A DNA stretch of 64,000 nucleotides, from the NCBI GenBank assembly GCA_946811695.1, contig OX328125.1, positions 100,052,643 through 100,116,642 on the forward strand, written 5' to 3'. Below are positions 33,117 through 43,560 of this stretch, in pieces. The DNA comes from Gonocerus acuteangulatus (Eukaryota > Arthropoda > Insecta > Hemiptera > Coreidae). The notes beneath the pieces were generated by a model, which worked only from the letters and a program-made list of their open reading frames with translations, was not told the origin of the DNA and searched no databases. The position numbers were made by a program, and so were the translations under genes. Every line of letters begins with the position of its first letter. Position 1 is the stretch's first letter.

Positions 33117-33992
33117 ACCGAGAGCTGGCAACGCACTTTTCATGAAGTGTTTTATGCACCCTGAAATTTTGCTATAATGTACCTCTTAGGTAGATAAGAA
33201 GGTAAATATGTGTTTCCTGGACATATCTTGGAACACCAGGTACTGCGCATAGGGGAAAGATGCAAAACAATATTGCCCAAAAGCAGAGTTTTATTCAGAA
33301 GCCAACTATTATTAATGAAAAAAATGGAAAATTAAGGCAATTTTAAAATTAATAATAAATAAGGCAGGCACTTTTAAGGGGGTTAAAATGATAATAATAA
33401 AAAAAAAACAACCAAGTACCTAGTTTTTATTTTTAATATTAAATGAAGTGCTTTATTCACGCTGCGATTTAAACAGTGTCTTCAGTAAACATATTTGAAA
33501 ATAATTACAAAAGGGCAGACACTTTTGTGGGGTATAATTATCAGGAAACTTACAAATAACTGTTGAATATGATAGAGTGCAATACACTGCGCGTAACCGT
33601 AGAGTGAATGACAGCACCGCGCAGTTGTGGTTATTCTCGCGCTCTCATTGGTTCTTGCTCTTATGATCTTGTACAGCTGTTCCGGTTTAAATGGCAACGC
33701 GAATAAAACTCTCATTTAATATGAGAATAAAAGAATTCAGTTTTTTTTTTACGTGTTATACCCCTTAAAAGTGCCTGCCATATTTATTATTTATTGTAAA
33801 ATTTTACATTAAAGAGGCTTCTGATTAAAACTCTATTTTTCGGAAATATTGTTTTGCACCTTTCCCCTATGCGCAGTACCTGGTATGTCCAGGAAACACA
33901 TACATACCTCCTTATCTACCTAAGAGGTATATTATAGCAAAATTTCAAGGTGCATAAAACACTTCATGAAAAGTGAGTTACCAGCTCTCCGA
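33117..33992. mobile_element. Fold-back element with imperfect inverted arms
   Basis: The left arm from 'ccgagagctggcaacgcact' through 'ggtactgcgcataggggaaa' is mirrored by 'tttcccctatgcgcagtacc' to 'agttaccagctctccg' at the right. Arms are 200-odd bp, with small indels. The centre (33440-33720) is unpaired and non-coding. Confidence 0.8.
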
Positions 33993-34454
33993 CTAATTGA
34001 GAGTGTTTAATATTTATCAATACATAGCCAAAGCTAAGGCTGAAAACAATTTGAACCATAGCGTTGCCTGTTCAAATAGATGGTTTAGTTGGAGAGAAAA
34101 GGCCAGGGCTTAAAAAGTAGAAATTTGTTGGCACCTTAAAATACGTTTAGAACTTTCATATTCCAGAAGTATGCTGACAATTATATAGTACAACAACCTA
34201 TTAAATTTCGTTTATATCGGTTCCATAGTTTTTGCATAATATATTTTCCAACTGGGGTATTAGTGAAGCATGTCTTTTGGATATTACCAAAATTCGAAAA
34301 AAAAATTTTTTTTTTGCTAATGCTTCAATTGCAAAATTTTGTACGCAAAAACTATCAAACCGATTTAAATGAACTTTGGTAGGTTGTTTTATTATATTAT
34401 CGTGATCAAAGTGCTGGAATTTAAAGGTTATAAGGTGCTAATAAATTGCATGTA

Positions 34455-35114
34455 CAAAATATACTTTTTGCTCTTTTTCATACTTATTGTTATTTTGCAA
34501 AGTTGCTAATAAATAAGGTGATATCATAGAAAATTATATTTAAATCATTTGGCGACTTGGGAATATCTCTGGCGTGAATACTTTTAGAGTTATGAGCGAA
34601 AGAAGTAGAAAAAAAAGAGCAAAATATACTTTTTGCTCTTTTTCATACTTATTGTTATTTTGCAAAGTTGCTAATAAATAAGGTGATATCATAGAAAATT
34701 ATATTTAAATCATTTGGCGACTTGGGAAAATCTCTAGCGTGAATACTTTTAGAGTTATGAGCGAAAGAAGTAGAAAAAAAAGAGCAAAATATACTTTTTG
34801 CTCTTTTTCATACTTATTGTTATTTTGCAAAGTTGCTAATAAATAAGGTGATATCATAGAAAATTATATTTAAATCATTTGGCGACTTGGGAAAATCTCT
34901 AGCGTGAATACTTTTAGAGTTATGAGCGAAAGAAGTAGAAAAAAAAGAGCAAAATATACTTTTTGCTCTTTTTCATACTTATTGTTATTTTGCAAAGTTG
35001 CTAATAAATAAGGTGATATCATAGAAAATTATATTTAAATCATTTGGCGACTTGGGAAAATCTCTAGCGTGAATACTTTTAGAGTTATGAGCGAAACAAG
35101 TAGAAAACAAACGT
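34455..35114. repeat. 165-bp tandem repeat, four units
   Basis: Units start at 34455, 34620, 34785 and 34950 ('caaaatatactttttgctct'). The last three are nearly identical; the first differs at a few bases, and the last ends 'gaaacaagtagaaaacaaac'. AT-rich, non-coding, satellite-like. Confidence 0.96.
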
Positions 35115-35223
35115 AATTGTTTTATATTTAAAAAAAAAATATTATCCCGGAATGTTTCGATTCACACATATATCAATTATAATTGACAACTCATATAACA
35201 ATATTATATAATAATTATTATTC

Positions 35224-36251
35224 GCAGACAAGGTATGTTGAGATTCGGCTAGGAGAAAAAAACGTCAGACTTTCAGGAAGAAATCTGTATTTGGACGTTT
35301 CGGCTGCACATTGGCAGCCTTCTTCAGCTAAAAAATACATACAAATTATAAGTAAAAAAAAAACATTCAGAAATGAGCGTATTATATACATCATGACAAT
35401 GATTAGAACCAATCTTGTTATTAAACAATGAAAATGCGGTAGTTGGAAAGTAAACAGTATATGTTGAAAGTAGTAAGTAAACAGTACAAAAACTAACATT
35501 TTTATATTGTGAGAAACTCAATCTATTCTATAGGTGAGTACAATTTATAATAATCAATATACAAATACGTACCACTAGAAAATGCCTAGGGGGGAGGGAG
35601 GAAGACCTCGAGGACACTTAGGTAACCATGGTTGGATGTATGAGGGACAGCAACTACACAGGTACGTCCAAATACTGATTTTTTCCTGAAAGTCTGACGT
35701 TTTTTTCTCCTAGCCGAATCCCAACTATACCTTGTCTGCGTATCTCTGCGACGGCTAATAATCTCCCTGTGTAGTTGCTGTCCCTCATACATTCAACCAT
35801 GGTTACCTAAGTGTCCTCGAAGTCTTCCTCCCTCCCCCCTAGGCATTTTCTAGTGGTAAGTATTTGTATATTGATTATTATAAATTGTATTCACCTATAG
35901 AATAGATTGAGTTTCTCACAATATAAAAATGTTCTTTATAAAAATGTTAGTTTTTGTACTGTTTACTTACTACTTTCAACATATACTGTTTACTTTCCAA
36001 CTACCGCATTTTCATTGTTTAATAAAAAGATTGGTTCTAATCATTGTCATGATGTATATAATACGCTCATTTCTGAATGTTTTTTTTTTACTTATAATTT
36101 GTATGTATTTTTTAGCTGAAGAAGGCTGCCAATGTGCAGCCGAAACGTCCAATACAGATTTCTTCCTGAAAGTCTGACGTTTTTTTCTCCTAGCCGAATC
36201 CCAACTATACCTTGTCTGCGTATCTCTGCAACGGCTAACTATCTCCATCTC
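35224..36251. mobile_element. Fold-back element with its terminus repeated in the centre
   Basis: The left arm starts 'gcagacaaggtatgttgaga' and runs through 'ggacgtttcggctgcacatt'; the right arm ends with 'ccaactataccttgtctgcg' and an extra 'gcaacggctaactatctcca'. The centre (about 35660-35790) holds another copy of the terminal sequence ('cctagccgaatcccaactat'), so three copies of the end are present. Related to 59007-59640 and more distantly to 18408-19861. Confidence 0.82.
36116..36146 (+). ncRNA. Hammerhead-like core motif (minus-strand mate at 35297-35327)
   Basis: CTGAAGA, an extra A, stem GGCTGC/GCAGCC with a 6-nt loop, then GAAAC. Same architecture as 19756-19786 but with a different stem sequence that keeps pairing, which hints that the structure was selected. 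No clear stem III or cleavage triplet. Confidence 0.4.
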
Positions 36252-36744
36252 CAATAATTATTATTATTATTTAATGATATAATATTGTGTTATTGTTATA
36301 TTATATTATATAATAATAATAATTATATAATAATATTGTTGTTATATAATATTGATATATAATAATATTATATAACAATAATTATTGTTCTATGAGTTGC
36401 TCCCAAGATATACCCGCAAATATTAGCTTGTCCCCTTTCATCTCCAACAGATCAAAACAGATGCGCCCTGTTCTAAGTCTGCACTTCCAGGTCAATGTCC
36501 CTAGCGGGTTTTCTTCCTTTGGTGGGAGTGAGTAAACGCTATAAAAAATAACAATACAATGTGTTTATGAATTTCAGATTTCAGCTAATAAAGCAAGGAC
36601 TAAAAGAAAAATATTGAGAGTTCCTATTCTAAGCTTTCCGAACCCCGTCAGGGATAAGATTAATATAATTTTCTTCCATAAACTAAATTATTTATTTATT
36701 TATTTATTTAGTGCCATAAACTAAAAAGAATTAATTAAATAAGA

Positions 36745-37030
36745 TCCGTCTTTGTCAGAAGTCCCGATGTCCATTACAACTCTTGCAATTACACCATGTT
36801 TTCCAGTTTTTTTCCTGAGTTAAGTAATTGGTCGTCGAGTCATCAGCTTTATTTTCTTCTTGAGTATTTTCCTCTACTTCCACTTTTCAATTATTCATTT
36901 TATTCTCATGGAATAATTCATACCAAATCGGCTTCAAAGCAAAGAACCGTTTCTTATCAGAGAAAATAGACTTTTTAATGAGCTCTTCTTGTTGTTCCCT
37001 TAAACATACTGAATAGAACAACACTTCTCT
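36745..37030 (-). pseudogene. Unidentified coding-like relic with Cys motif
   Basis: The minus strand reads CLREQQEELIKKSIFSDKKR, FFALKPIWYELFHENKMNN, one stop, KVEVEENTQEENKADDSTTN, then NWKTWCNCKSCNGHRDF and a stop: about 90 codons with a single internal stop. The W-C-x-C-x-x-C cluster suggests a zinc-binding end. I do not recognise the family; transposon origin is a guess. Confidence 0.35.
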
Positions 37031-37762
37031 TGCTGTGAATCATTCCTCTGAATAAATTCATTTAAAAACGTAAATGTCTACAACTAAAAAATTTAAACGA
37101 CAATAAAACAAACTTTATAAAAAAAAAAAAAAATGAAATAAACAAAAATCCGACAAGAATCTTAGCGCGGTTCCGTTCATACCCCTGGTGCCATTGGTAA
37201 AGGAATAGACGCAGTTATTGGTAGGTTTTGATTTTTCGTGAAACAAATAAAATAAAATCTCAAAGAGAAGAGAGATTTAAGGCGCCACTTAAGATAAACT
37301 ACCCTCATTCTCAACGTTCGCCCTAGGAAAAGAATATTACTAATATGTTTATTATTTTCATACCTTGTTTTACTAAAATACTCATTTTACTGTTAAATGC
37401 AATTAAAAAAAACACAATCAATTAAAACTTTAGTAGTTAAGAGAGACAAATTCCATTCAAAAACAATACTAACATTTGTGAACTCTTAAGAACTTATATC
37501 TACGATTGACATTCTCCCATCAAAAATCGCTTCAGAAACTTTACCACAATTTCCTAATCGTTTTCGATATATTTTTCAGAAAATGTACAAAGATCCCAAA
37601 ACTCATCTCTATTAATAAAATTAATTTTTGTATTAATACTTCCTTACCTCCAAATGTGACCAAAATATAAATATCTTAGTTATTTTTAGGTATCGTTTGT
37701 ACTAAATTTCATTAAACTCGTATCATTTTTAAGCCTGTGAGAGAGTATACAGAAAAATGTAT

Positions 37763-37767
<5 letters not shown>

Positions 37768-37820
<53 letters not shown>
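37768..37820. repeat. (TA)n microsatellite
   Basis: Runs directly into the head of the SINE that follows. Confidence 0.95.
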
Positions 37821-37822
<2 letters not shown>

Positions 37823-37823
<1 letters not shown>

Positions 37824-38157
37824 GGGGCGAGGTTAGCTCAGTGGTAGAACACTGGACTGGAAGTTGGACGACCTGAGTTCAAATCCCGAATAAGCACTAA
37901 AGATTTTTTCTTCTAGTTTCTTCGTTAATGGGTTGAATTCGGCCTCCCTGACCGTCCCTAGGCCTACCCAGCCTAATTTAATAATGGGTACCTTGTAGTG
38001 CTAATGAATGCTAGTAGTCGAAGCAGCCAAGGGGAAAATCAGGCGGTCGGAGCATGGTACTGACCACACTATCTCTCTAGTGTGCCGTATGGTCATGTAT
38101 CAGATACCTCTAAAGTATGTGCCCCTCAGGGCCCTCGTGGCCTGTTACGGGACTGAT
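37823..38157 (+). repeat. Full-length tRNA-derived SINE (family 2)
   Basis: The tRNA-like head has an excellent A box 'ttagctcagtgg' (37834-37845) and a B box 'gagttcaaatccc' (37875-37887) at tRNA spacing. The head does not fold as a functional tRNA because the 3' acceptor strand is missing. The body contains 'gtgtgccgtatggtca' and ends 'ggcctgttacgggactgat' plus TA repeats. Confidence 0.9.
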
Positions 38158-38170
38158 TTTATATATATAT

Positions 38171-38476
38171 GGGGGCAAGGTTAGCTCAGTGATAGAGCAC
38201 TCGACTAATGAACTCGACTAATGACCCAGGTTCAAAACCCGAGCTTGGACTAAAGACTTCTTCTAGTGCCATCGTTCGACGGTTGGATTTAGGGTTTCAG
38301 ATCATCCCTAGGCTCAACCAGCCTTTAGTAAATTAATTAATGGGTACCTACAAAGGGAAAAATCAGGGGCCGGAGCACAGTACTGATCATTCTATCTCCC
38401 TAGTGTGCCGTATGGTCAAGAATCAGATACCTCAGTATCTGCCCCTCCGGGCCCTTAGTGGCCTGTTATGGGACTG

Positions 38477-38477
<1 letters not shown>
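38171..38477 (+). repeat. Second family-2 SINE in tandem
   Basis: Head 'gggggcaaggttagctcagt' and B box 'aggttcaaaaccc', then the same body with small deletions. It directly follows the first copy, separated by a short TA run, and is followed by (TA)n at 38478-38525. Confidence 0.88.
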
Positions 38478-38527
<50 letters not shown>

Positions 38528-38647
38528 GGTATATATTGTAGATACGACTATTATTATGAGAGAATTGGATAAGAATTGTGTTATAAGAGTAATTAAAGAA
38601 GAGTTAATAAAGATGTTAATTTTTAGTGGTTACAACGAAATGTTCTG

Positions 38648-38740
38648 GACGAGTGGAACATCTGTTAGAGAACATGGACGAGTGGAACATCTGTTAGAGA
38701 ACATGGACGAGTGGAACATCTGTTAGAGAACATGGACAAG
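38648..38740. repeat. 29-bp tandem repeat, three units
   Basis: Unit 'gaacatctgttagagaacat' plus 'ggacgagtg'. The third unit ends in a diverged 'ggacaagag'. Confidence 0.93.
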
Positions 38741-39077
38741 AGACTCACCACTGATCTAATCTTGTATAGTTAGACGGCGAGAGAGAGAGAGCTGTACCTA
38801 ACTCAATCGGACCCATAAACCAGAGGCCTCCCGGGCTCCTGGATGTCTCTTCTAAAATTCAACCTTCTGTTTCTGGGCGGTGATAACACGGTGTCAAATC
38901 ATATTCACTAGGGGTGGCTTTTAGTTGAAAAAGTTAAGAAATTTCCAGGACAGAAAGGGAGTGTGAATAATCACAAAATTCTGCTTTATAATAACGTTAA
39001 AAAAATGTTAATTAATAAATTTTATACTCATAATTTTCGCAGGTGTTGGGAGCTGGTTGGTGAAGGTTCATCATCTT

Positions 39078-39351
39078 GTGGGTGAATAATTAGGCCGACC
39101 TTCACTAGTTAGAAAATTTTTTATTTCACAAAGCGCTTTCGAGATTCAATCTCATCATCAGTGCCTGTTGACAACAACATAACAAATATAAAAGTAAATC
39201 TACAACTAAAATTTAAAATTTGTATGTACATTTTAAAAAATTTTGATTTTAGTTGTAGATTTACTTTTATATTTGTTATGTTGTTGTCAACAGGCACTGA
39301 TGATGAGATTTTTTCTAACTAGTGAAGCTCGGCCTAATTATTCACCCACAT
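39078..39351. mobile_element. Palindromic element with a hammerhead-like motif in one arm
   Basis: The left arm begins 'gtgggtgaataattaggccg'; the right arm ends with its complement. The right arm lacks about 26 bp that contain the second half of the hammerhead-like core, so only the left arm (minus strand, 39135-39161) has CTGATGA, an extra T, stem GAGAT/ATCTC, then GAAAGC. Confidence 0.75.
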
Positions 39352-40505
39352 CATAATTTTCGGATGGAATTGAAATTTGGCATTTCCATAGTTTAATACT
39401 ATGATAAATACAAATATGACATCATTTAATTATGAAAGGACGTATATTCGAAGGACGTACTGAGAAAACTGTGTGACCCCATCACTTACTACTTATTTAC
39501 TTATTTTACCTGGTGTATCGCATTATTTAAAAAAATATTGACATTGTAAATATAAATCCTAGAACTTCACATATGGTTGAAGTTTACAGTTGGATAATGA
39601 TATACAATGTTAAAATATTTTACAAATATTGAGAAACAGCAGGTGAAATAATTAAGCAATTCTACCTCCTGTTTTTCATTATTTTTGAAACACAGTAACT
39701 TTTGTGAGCTGTCAATCATCTGTAAAACTCAATAGTATGTGAAAGTCTATGATTTATATACCTATTTAAAATTGTATCTTATGTAAAGCGTTATCATCTA
39801 TTTATGAAAAATTCATCTGTTCTCAAAAATTTAAATAACAATTTAATCTGTGTGTGTGTGTGTCATTCTACGTGTATGCATTTACACCACATTTTTAAGT
39901 ATTTTTGTCCATTTATTATCTTATTTTATTCTGACTATTAAAATCTACTAAATAAAAATATATTCATTGACTAAATATATGATTGATTAAATATTAAGTA
40001 CCTATATGATTAATTTAAATATATGATTCAAATAATACACTCTTTTACATCTTTACGTCAATCAATTTTCAATTGCACACATACACATAGGCATCCATGA
40101 CCCGAGTGGTTGAACTGCCTTAAAAAAAAAGAAGAAAAAAAAAGAGCTTTATCATCTGTCTATGTAAAATTCTATCATATCGCATTAGTATTTCTAAAGT
40201 GAAACAACTTAAAATGTAACTCAACTGAAAATGTGTTACTCTATGTAGGTCTAATAGCATTATGACTGGGAGAGTGACACAAGTACCTTCTGGCTTACAA
40301 GCTCTGAGCTAGGTACATACAGTTTCGATGTTTGATAAAGAGACTAGTGCGATATGTAAAACTATTATCGTCTAAGTTCCAGAGAGTTGCAATAATAATT
40401 AAAAAAAAAATAGGAGGAATTACAATTTTTTTGATATGAATGATTAATTATATTCCTCATTTCATTTATGTATTTGAGGCTCTTCATAATTAATAATTTA
40501 CTTGA
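39352..40505. other. AT-rich stretch, partly related to 48600-48890
   Basis: No genes seen. The part at 40170-40340 ('catatcgcattagtatttct', 'aagctctgagctaggtacat') is a diverged relative of 48625-48770, i.e. of sequence downstream of the Penelope-like relic there. Confidence 0.5.
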
Positions 40506-40511
40506 CACTTT

Positions 40512-41640
40512 CCCGAGGGATGGAAGCACGCCGTGGTGGTCCTTCTTCGCAAACCTAAGAAGCCAGGAGACAAGCCCGAGCACTACCGTCCAATCAGCCT
40601 GCTGAGCCACATGAGCAAGATCTTCGAAAAGTTGATCCTTACTCGTGTGTTGAAGCACTGCGAACGTCATCCCCCCCCCCGGAACAGACTGGCTTTCGGC
40701 CCGGGCTGTCCTGTGATCACCACGTCGCCAAGCTCCAGAACACCGTGTCAGCAGAGCTCAACAAGAACAGAGCCACGGCCTTTATCTCCCTGGACTGCAC
40801 ACAGGCGATCGACTGCGTATCCCACCAGGTACTTCTGCATCAGCTGCGGTGCTACGCATTCCCGGCAAAGCTCGTCAAGATTCTTGAGAGTGATTTGTCG
40901 GGAAGAACGTTCTCCGTCAGGATTGGTGGTGATGTATCCAGCAGTCGACCGTCAACGTGTAGAGTCCCCCGGTGTTGGGTCCAGTGCTGTTCAACATCTA
41001 CACCGCTCACATCGTTAGGATGATATTCCCAATGGTCTCCTTAGCTGCCTACGCTGACGACATTGGCGTCTATTCCGCCAGCTTCAATGCCGGAGTTGCT
41101 CTCAGAAAGGCCCGGTCCGCCTTCGAAACGATCGTAAACGCACTTGGAGATGTAGGAATAGACGTCAACCCGTCGAAGACACATGCCGTGGTCTGTTCCT
41201 TCCAGGTTAACCAAGGAAGGTGACCCCGAGGAGCCCTGCCCTCGCACTTCGAGATCAACGGTTGCGGATGAAGCTGTCCACTAAAATAAATTACCTAGGA
41301 GTGCACATACACCGGCACCTGTCAACAGCCGCCTGAAGAAAGCCCGACAGAAGATGTTCCTCCTGAATCGCCTTCTAAGATCAGCCCAGCTTTCGCTTCG
41401 GCTGAAGCTGCAGATCTATAAGGCGATTATCAGGCCTACTCTTCTTCACGGGGCACCCGCCCTGAGGTACATGTACCCCAGTTCACTAAGGCGGCTGCAG
41501 CGTTTCCAGAACGGGGTCCTTCTTCGTACCGTGTAGCACACCGGAGAAGCCTCCGGAGAACGAAGACGCACATCCTCCACGGCAAACTTATGCTGTAAAT
41601 ATTTGTAAATAAATGTAAATAAAATGTGTATATATTAGAT
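40512..41640 (+). pseudogene. Jockey-like LINE reverse transcriptase, frameshifted
   Basis: In three frames the plus strand reads VVVLLRKPKKPGDKPEHYRP, ISLLSHMSKIFEKLILTRVL (RT motifs 1-2), TAFISLDCTQAIDCVSHQVL (motif A region, 'D..qAFD.V.H' with the second catalytic-region residue altered), GVGPVLFNIYTAHI, AAYADDIGVYSAS (motif C, YADD intact) and KLQIYKAIIRPTLLHGAPAL. It stops at 41534 and ends in an A/T-rich 3' UTR. At least three frameshifts, so inactive. Relatively GC-rich compared with its surroundings, suggesting a fairly recent copy. Confidence 0.88.
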
Positions 41641-41649
41641 TAAGTCAGC

Positions 41650-42660
41650 CTTAAGATACATCCTAGTCTAGCCCCTCCCTAGACAACCCTGATTTTTAAG
41701 TCCAGCTCCAGGTTCCAATCCGTTAAGCCGTGGAGCTCTTTATGTACATATTAATAAATTCTGGAGGGTAGGGAAAAAATTAATAATTTTTTTTTCTTTG
41801 TTTATAGTGTTACAACCCTAGAGGGTCATCAAACACAGATATTAATAATTTAATTACCCTTTTCTCGAATTTAGAAATTATCGGGAGGGTAAATTTAGGA
41901 GTAAAGAGTCATTTAATTATTATTATTATTTTTAATCGAGTTTATACAACTTTATATTCTTATTGTAAAAGTATCTGTCAGTTTAAGCTTGCCAGAGCTT
42001 TAAGGGGGGGGGGAGGAGTGGTTAGTGGTGCTCGATTTAAGCAGCTTCGGGGATCGGATTATTTTTTTTTTGTGGGTTAAGAAACATGTTTCATGAATAC
42101 AAAAATGGCTGGATATACGTTTTCAATATAATTCAAAGGCAATATTCAAGAAGAACGGAATAAGAACTCCTTATCTTAAATTTCACATTTATTTATTCCG
42201 TTTTACCCTGAAGGAGAAATTAAATAAAAATCCTTGAGGGCTGTTTTGATGGAAAACAGAGAAGAAGGGGGGGGGGTGAATAACGGAATTACTTCAACTG
42301 GAAAATCGACAACAACTCTTCAAGCGAACATTTCACGACTCGAATAATTGAATCAGGACGTTATAAGAAATTTAAAAGAAGAAAATTTTGTATATTTCTT
42401 GTAGTAGTCACCTTGCTGAAGAAAAAATTCTTGATACTGCTACATCATTAGTGTTCGGTATTCAAATAAGCCCCCCAGAATCCATATTTAAAATTCGCGG
42501 TTTGCAAGCAGTGATCTCTAGCGCCAGCGATTGAAAGCAACTTCTGCATCTCACTCTGCATATGGACCTATTTCTTTATGTGATCTGTGACTGGGAATGT
42601 GATTACATCCCAATTTGGTGATTTGCGATAAAACAATTGGTATTAAGGATATTGCGATAT
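41650..42660. other. Unassigned stretch
   Basis: Short G runs (near 42005 and 42270) and AT-rich filler; no gene or repeat family identified. Confidence 0.4.
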
Positions 42661-42670
42661 TTATTGACTT

Positions 42671-42859
42671 TTAGCGCGGTTCCTCCCTCCCCCATAGGGA
42701 GGAACCCCGCTTATAAGGTTGTTAGCGCGGTTCCTCCCTCCCCCATAGGGAGGAACCCCGCTTATAAGGTTGATACAATGAAACAATCCGGAAGTGCCGA
42801 CTAGAAAATTTTGCGTTTCAGAACCCCTAGAAACCGAAAATAACGGTGGTTCAAATTTG

Positions 42860-42940
<81 letters not shown>

Positions 42941-43560
42941 CTGTTCGCTCTCTAAATAGAAGACGAATGGTCCGATTTTGATGAAATTTGGTACAAAAAT
43001 CTGTCGTCCAATTTGAAAGGTCAAGTTCGTTAGCCAGCAAAATCCGCCCACTGGAAGATGGCGTTTGGGGCGAAATTCGCGCAGAAAAAATCGTAACGCT
43101 TACATTTTTGAGTTCATAAGCTTGTAAGTACTCGTTTTATAGGCTTCTTGGGCTAGAAAAACGAATGAAACCATTTTCAAGGCGATAGCTTTAACCGTTG
43201 TCGAGAAAATTGGAAAAATAGTTTTTGAATACCGTTTTTGGTTTGGGTACTTAGAATAACGGGATTCAGTTGAAACATTATCTGCATGTTCTACTTTCAT
43301 TAAAACTAATATGTTGAAAGTTATGTTACGTTTGGAGTTAAGGAAGGGTTAGAATAAAATATTTTATGAACAGATATGAAAAGTTTTGGAAACTTCGTAT
43401 ACTTTCATTAATATCTCGAACACGGTTGGGAAATCGTGGTAAGTGGATTGAAACTATTTGAAAGCTTACTAAATTCTCTACAAAAATGATTCTAAAACTA
43501 TTTTGATTAGGTTATGTCAAACGGAGAAATAAATGCTTAAAACTTCAAATACGTCTGTTT
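42671..43560 (+). mobile_element. Helitron-like repeat (family B) with tandemly duplicated terminal hairpin
   Basis: A 51-bp end (42671-42721, repeated at 42722-42772) contains the hairpin 'ggttcctccctc'...'gagggaggaacc'-like arms. After it come 'gtgccgactagaaaattttg', (TA)n at 42858-42936, and 'ggtccgattttgatgaaatt', then a long non-coding tail. Read on the minus strand the hairpin is followed by CGCTAA, like a Helitron 3' end. Several internal phrases ('gaaagcttactaaat') repeat to about 44240. Confidence 0.6.

Noticed and set aside
37823..37895. Functional tRNA gene
   Set aside because: A and B boxes are good but the 3' acceptor strand and terminator are absent and the sequence continues into a SINE body repeated elsewhere.
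41041..41258. Minus-strand frames opposite the LINE reverse transcriptase
   Set aside because: Shadow frames of the plus-strand RT with its YADD motif.
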